This document shows positions 60,091 to 64,000 of a stretch of DNA of 64,000 nt, piece after piece. The DNA is from Paralichthys olivaceus (lineage: Eukaryota; Chordata; Actinopteri; Pleuronectiformes; Paralichthyidae), in NCBI RefSeq assembly GCF_024713975.1, contig NC_091097.1:5458861-5522860 (forward strand), read 5' to 3'. The notes beneath the pieces were generated by a model. The model ran no database searches, was not told the DNA's origin, and saw nothing but the letters and a program-made list of their open reading frames with translations. Every line of letters begins with the position of its first letter. Positions within the stretch are counted from its first letter, which is position 1. Made by a program: the position numbers and the translations under genes.

Positions 60091-63000
60091 ATATGTTTCC
60101 TTAAACTCACACTATACACAACATTGTGAACCTCCGACTGAATGTGATGCACAGACCCCTCAATTTGATTTTGTCCAGCGACATTTCCAATGAAGTTTCT
60201 TTACACATGACAACCAGTTACTAAAGGAAGTGGGCATATGTAATGTCCTCTTGTGCTGCAATGTCTGAGTGTTTCTTATCCCTCAGTGTGTACTGGGTGC
60301 AGATCTCTAAATGTACTCAGTATATCCAGTATTGGGTGTGAGACACCCCTCAGGCCTCAGAGTGCAGGACACATTATCATGATATTCTGGTATTGTGTCA
60401 AAGTAATTAAACAGCAACTACATGATGTTTTTTATTCAAATAATTTTATGCATGTGCAATATTATAAATACCTGAGGTTATAAAAAAGGGTCTCTGTTTC
60501 CTGATTCACGTCTTGGCACATTTACCTATCATAGTATCCATCAAACGAATACGGATGTTGGTTAAAATCACTGTGAAAATGGCATCCAACCACAGACTTA
60601 AAGAAGGACGGGATGATAACTCCCCAAATTGAAGACAAATCATTTGGCTTGCTGCAGTATAGATGATAAACCCTGTCCGCTCCATGTTAGCAGACAGGAC
60701 ATGGACCAAACTAAAAGGTAAATGTATATAATACATTTTCTATCATTTTAGGTAGTTGCTATCATACTGATGTATGTTCAAGTGGTCTTTTTTTTTTAAA
60801 CATTTTGTTGTAATTAGTTATTTGATTATATAAAAATCGGATGAAAAGTCTTGATTGACAGCTGAGACTGACTCATGACTGATTGTTGAGCGCATGTATT
60901 GGTGGGACCTCAGTACACAGCTCCCCACCAAAATCACTACAGTACAAACTCTGACTCCGAATGATGTCATTTTTGTAAAAATGGAAGAGGCTGAGACGTG
61001 TCGTCCATCTTTATGCACAGTCTATAATCCAACTGTAGCCATGGTAACAGTAAAAAAAAAAAAAAGTACATTGTGAGCCCTACGTGGGCTGCGTCTACCT
61101 ATATTTATATTCAAACTGAAATGTCCAAAGGTCCAAATCAAACAAGATATGTGTGAAAGTACCCTTAAACAAACTTATAGGTACATATGTTAAAATTAAA
61201 AGTGCAATTTGAGGTCCAACAAGTCTGTAAATGACATGTTGAAAATGCTAGAAATAGCAATTAAGTAACAATTAAGTAGAAAACTACAGCACAGACTTGT
61301 TATCCATGAAACGACCACAGTTTTAAGTGCTGCTATTGGTTGAGAACTTTTTCTAGAAGATCATATGTCCCATTAACAGTTTCCTGTTTTATACAATTCA
61401 TAAAATAGTTATTGTGATGTTGCACCACCAGGCCAGAAAAAATCATCAGAATTATCACTGGACATGTTGAAAACTGAATAGACTAAACAACAGGAGCTTA
61501 TCCTTCCAAGTGAATCATTATACCATGATCAGACTGGAGAGGACAATAGAGGTTTAAAGTACACACATTATGACCCTTGTGTATTAATAGTCATGTCTTG
61601 GTGGCAGCGTTCACTTGTCCTGATGTAGCCTCAGAGATGAGATGGACGGTGGACTGGTGTGATGGCACCGTAATTGGTTTAGCGAATGATTAATGGCTCA
61701 GATGGCGTTGATCGATGGGAGAAGGCAGTAAACTTTGGTGGCCCTCTCCCATAAATGCTGTCACCTGCTCTGCCTCTGAAACCCCAACAACAGCTTCTCC
61801 CTCCTCAGAACCTTATGATTATAAATTGGAAAATATAAACAGAAGAATGAGCATTAAAGAGGAGCATTGTCTAAGTAAGTACATAACAATTATCCTCTGT
61901 GACCCCTGACACATCATCATAACAGCCAGCAGGACTGCATGAGTGTGTGTGCATGTGTGTGTCTAGCCTTGATTTATTTATTTATTTTTAGCTGCACTCT
62001 GTGCTGTTGGGTGGGATCTATCTTTATCCGACATGACCGGAGAACAAATCAATAAAAAACCTACCCTGGACCAGTCTCTGTGTGATCACACTGGGTGCCA
62101 CCACAGCATGATACTAGTAGCATGGACTTCTAACCCCCTGCTTGCACGAGCATTTTCACGTTGCCTTAACTGATCCTGTAACTCAACATGTTTCCATGTA
62201 ATTCTGGCACAAGAAAGGTTTTTTATACACACCTAGAAGCTCGATCCGCGAATTAGATTTTTTTTTTTACGATCAAACAAGTATTTGCAAGTAACAACTA
62301 CTGAGCAAAAGCTACACATTTCATGTTTTGGCAAATTTTGACAGAACAGATGATGGAAGACATGACTGATGCTGCAAGGTGCAAGAGCAAAATCATTTTC
62401 CCACCTGTCATACAACAGTCAATAACTTCTAACTGTAAATTCCTACGTTGTCTACGTTTGATCAGGATAGTTTTGGTTTCACATTGTAATTTAGGGGGTG
62501 AATTTAAGACTTGACAAACGTACATCCTGTTGTCATCACCCACTTGGGATATATCTACTTATACTTGACGCTGATTGGTCTGTAGACAGCCCTGAGTCAG
62601 ATGTCAGTATGTAGGTTGTAGTCTTGTAGTCTGTTGATTTGGTTGCCACAGCAATATCATTATGGTATCACTACCAGCATCAGAAACTTCAGGCTTAGTG
62701 CTCCACAATAGTTCAAATGTATCATATTAACGTACTCTGCATTCAAACATTATATTGTTGGAGGGGAGACTACAAGCAATCCTGTGAGCTGCTTCCACTT
62801 CTTTTTCTCTTTTATTTTTTAAAGCTGTCTCAACTTCCTGCAATTGGTCCTTAAGTTCAAACTATCCAAACAATTTTTTTTCACTGAAAACAAATCATTT
62901 CAAAAATCGTTTTGAAAAGCTCCAATCTATTTTTGAAAAAGAAAATTAAAATGCCATTTCTGAGGGTTTTAGTGTGTTGTTTTAATTTTGTGAAATTTGA

Positions 63001-63599
63001 ATGGGACACTAGTTCAAAATATTTTTAACTTTTCAATAATATTTTTATTGGCTCGAATCTTTTCATATGCTTAGTGGCACAAAACAATAGAGTGCATACA
63101 TATACACGAATTTACCTGAATTAATCAAAGAGGATGAGCTTCATTAATGTTTTGGGATTTGAAGTGGTGACCTTGGACAATAAGAAACTTTAAGTGATTT
63201 TTAAGGCAAATAGTTGAGGGAAAAAAATGCAGATGAATCTATAATGAAATTATTCATTAAAGAAGACATTTATAAACATTGGCTTGGACTGTGTGAAAAT
63301 ATAACAGGCACCCTTTACATTCCAGCATTTTAAAGACAAAATACTTTATTGAGTCATAAAAAACAACTGTCCGGTTGTAAATAAGCATTAAATGAAGATT
63401 ATAGGTTTTAGGTGTAGGTTTAATTTCCCTTTGACTGAAGCGTAAAAAAAATAAACAGATAAACACGAAGGGAGTTTCAAACCACTGCAGTTCTCGGAGG
63501 TCAGAGGTCAAAAACAAAAGAAGAGAAATCATTATAACCCATAGTTGCTGCCATGTAATTGCTCTTGGCTTTTGTTTATCAAACAAATGTTGCCCACTT

Positions 63600-63860
63600 G
63601 AAAATGTTAAGTTTCCAGGTTGAAGCGGTTTGAATAAGCACTCGATTTTTAGTAAGATTGCACTCTGATTACGTAGAATTGATCCTCTTACAATGAAAGT
63701 GTAATTACCAGCAGGCCAATCTCCGATTGCATCGCAGCAGAGCTTCTCTCCGTTCCACTCCACCAGCCATATCCTTAAGCTGTGCAAACATCCCAGAGAG
63801 ACCCTGTAGTAAATGATAATTAACTGCAAATACAATCCATTCATTTTAAGGAGGTGCGAT
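63600..63860. promoter_or_regulatory. Candidate conserved noncoding element in cacng2 intron 1
   Basis: A non-repetitive block with balanced composition (for example GCAGGCCAATCTCCGATTGC) flanked by AT-rich DNA. A 202-codon minus-strand frame crosses it, but its composition is unlike coding sequence and it has no recognisable domain. Confidence 0.2.
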
Positions 63861-64000
63861 TCCAACCCTTTATTTATTTATTTGTTTATTTTTTTCAATA
63901 GCACAGAGAAAGTACGGCAATCTGCCTTTTGATTAATTGGTGGTGTCTGTGTTGCAGTTCATTTGCAATCTATTACACCGTGTTTGCTTTGTGTCAGAAC

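Larger units (their letters stand above)
52675..64000 (+). other. cacng2: cacng2 intron 1 (partial)
   Basis: Begins with the donor GTAAGA. No sequence encoding exon 2 of the gene is seen up to the window end, so the intron exceeds 11 kb; the mammalian intron is also very long. It contains dispersed teleost repeats (54395-54735, 59320-59640, 59880-60090), short CA/TG microsatellites (56577-56598, 58503-58530) and several complex, non-repetitive stretches that could be regulatory. No internal gene is supported on either strand. Confidence 0.85.

Noticed and set aside
63257..63865. 202-codon minus-strand frame
   Set aside because: No domain, AT-rich composition and intronic position; no splice or start evidence supports a gene.

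Overview
The window is vertebrate nuclear DNA and almost certainly from a teleost fish, probably a percomorph. It has spliced genes with GT/AG introns, fish-type MITEs, a fish-type Ty3/gypsy element with integrase ahead of reverse transcriptase, a LINE reverse-transcriptase fragment, and two recognisable vertebrate loci: an apolipoprotein L (APOL) cluster and the first coding exon of cacng2 (stargazin). APOL genes and CACNG2 also lie on the same chromosome arm in human (22q12.3), so the linkage looks ancient. No bacterial-type features are present.

Region 1 (1 to about 23,310) holds tandem APOL genes on the minus strand. Copy 0 is cut by the left edge and shows only part of exon 2, exon 1 and the promoter. 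Copies 1, 2 and 3 look complete. I derived a four-exon model from splice signals: a 14-nt coding exon 1 encoding MSAA plus two bases; exon 2, an N-terminal helical domain of about 190-200 residues; exon 3, a 40-codon acidic linker; and exon 4, the APOL core with hydrophobic hairpins. All three introns are phase 2. An ISRE-like site (GAAAACGAAA on the minus strand) lies about 143 bp upstream of the start codon in copies 0, 1 and 3 and is degraded in copy 2. Copy 2 carries five tandem copies of exon 3 in exact 265-bp units.

Region 2 (about 23,143 to 47,460) is a degenerate but highly ordered amplification of the 5' end of the APOL gene. The promoter/exon 1 segment is fused head-on to the 5' part of an exon 2, giving a 342-nt composite exon. 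It is open throughout and has a phase-2 acceptor and a phase-2 donor. Five composites are intact and one has a 1-bp deletion. They alternate with four exact 1457-bp mini-units and with four copies of a broken Ty3/gypsy pol segment (integrase, then reverse transcriptase, then RNase H) inserted in APOL intron 1. One gypsy copy still has its apparent 3' LTR. The whole block lies upstream of copy 3, so its ISRE/exon 1 units could act as alternative promoters for copy 3, and the composite exons could in principle be spliced in frame.

Region 3 (47,460 to 48,252) is a truncated, more diverged copy of the APOL upstream region and ends the array inside a MITE. Region 4 (48,253 to 52,463) is single-copy intergenic DNA with possible conserved noncoding sequence, telomere-like CCCTAA degenerate repeats, purine and CA microsatellites, and the GC-richer 5' flank of cacng2. 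Region 5 starts with cacng2 exon 1 (52,464-52,674, plus strand); the rest of the window is its first intron, with dispersed teleost repeats and several candidate regulatory stretches.

Exon boundaries come from splice consensus and reading-phase agreement, not from transcripts. The near-identity of many units means assembly error must be considered for region 2 and for the exon 3 array.
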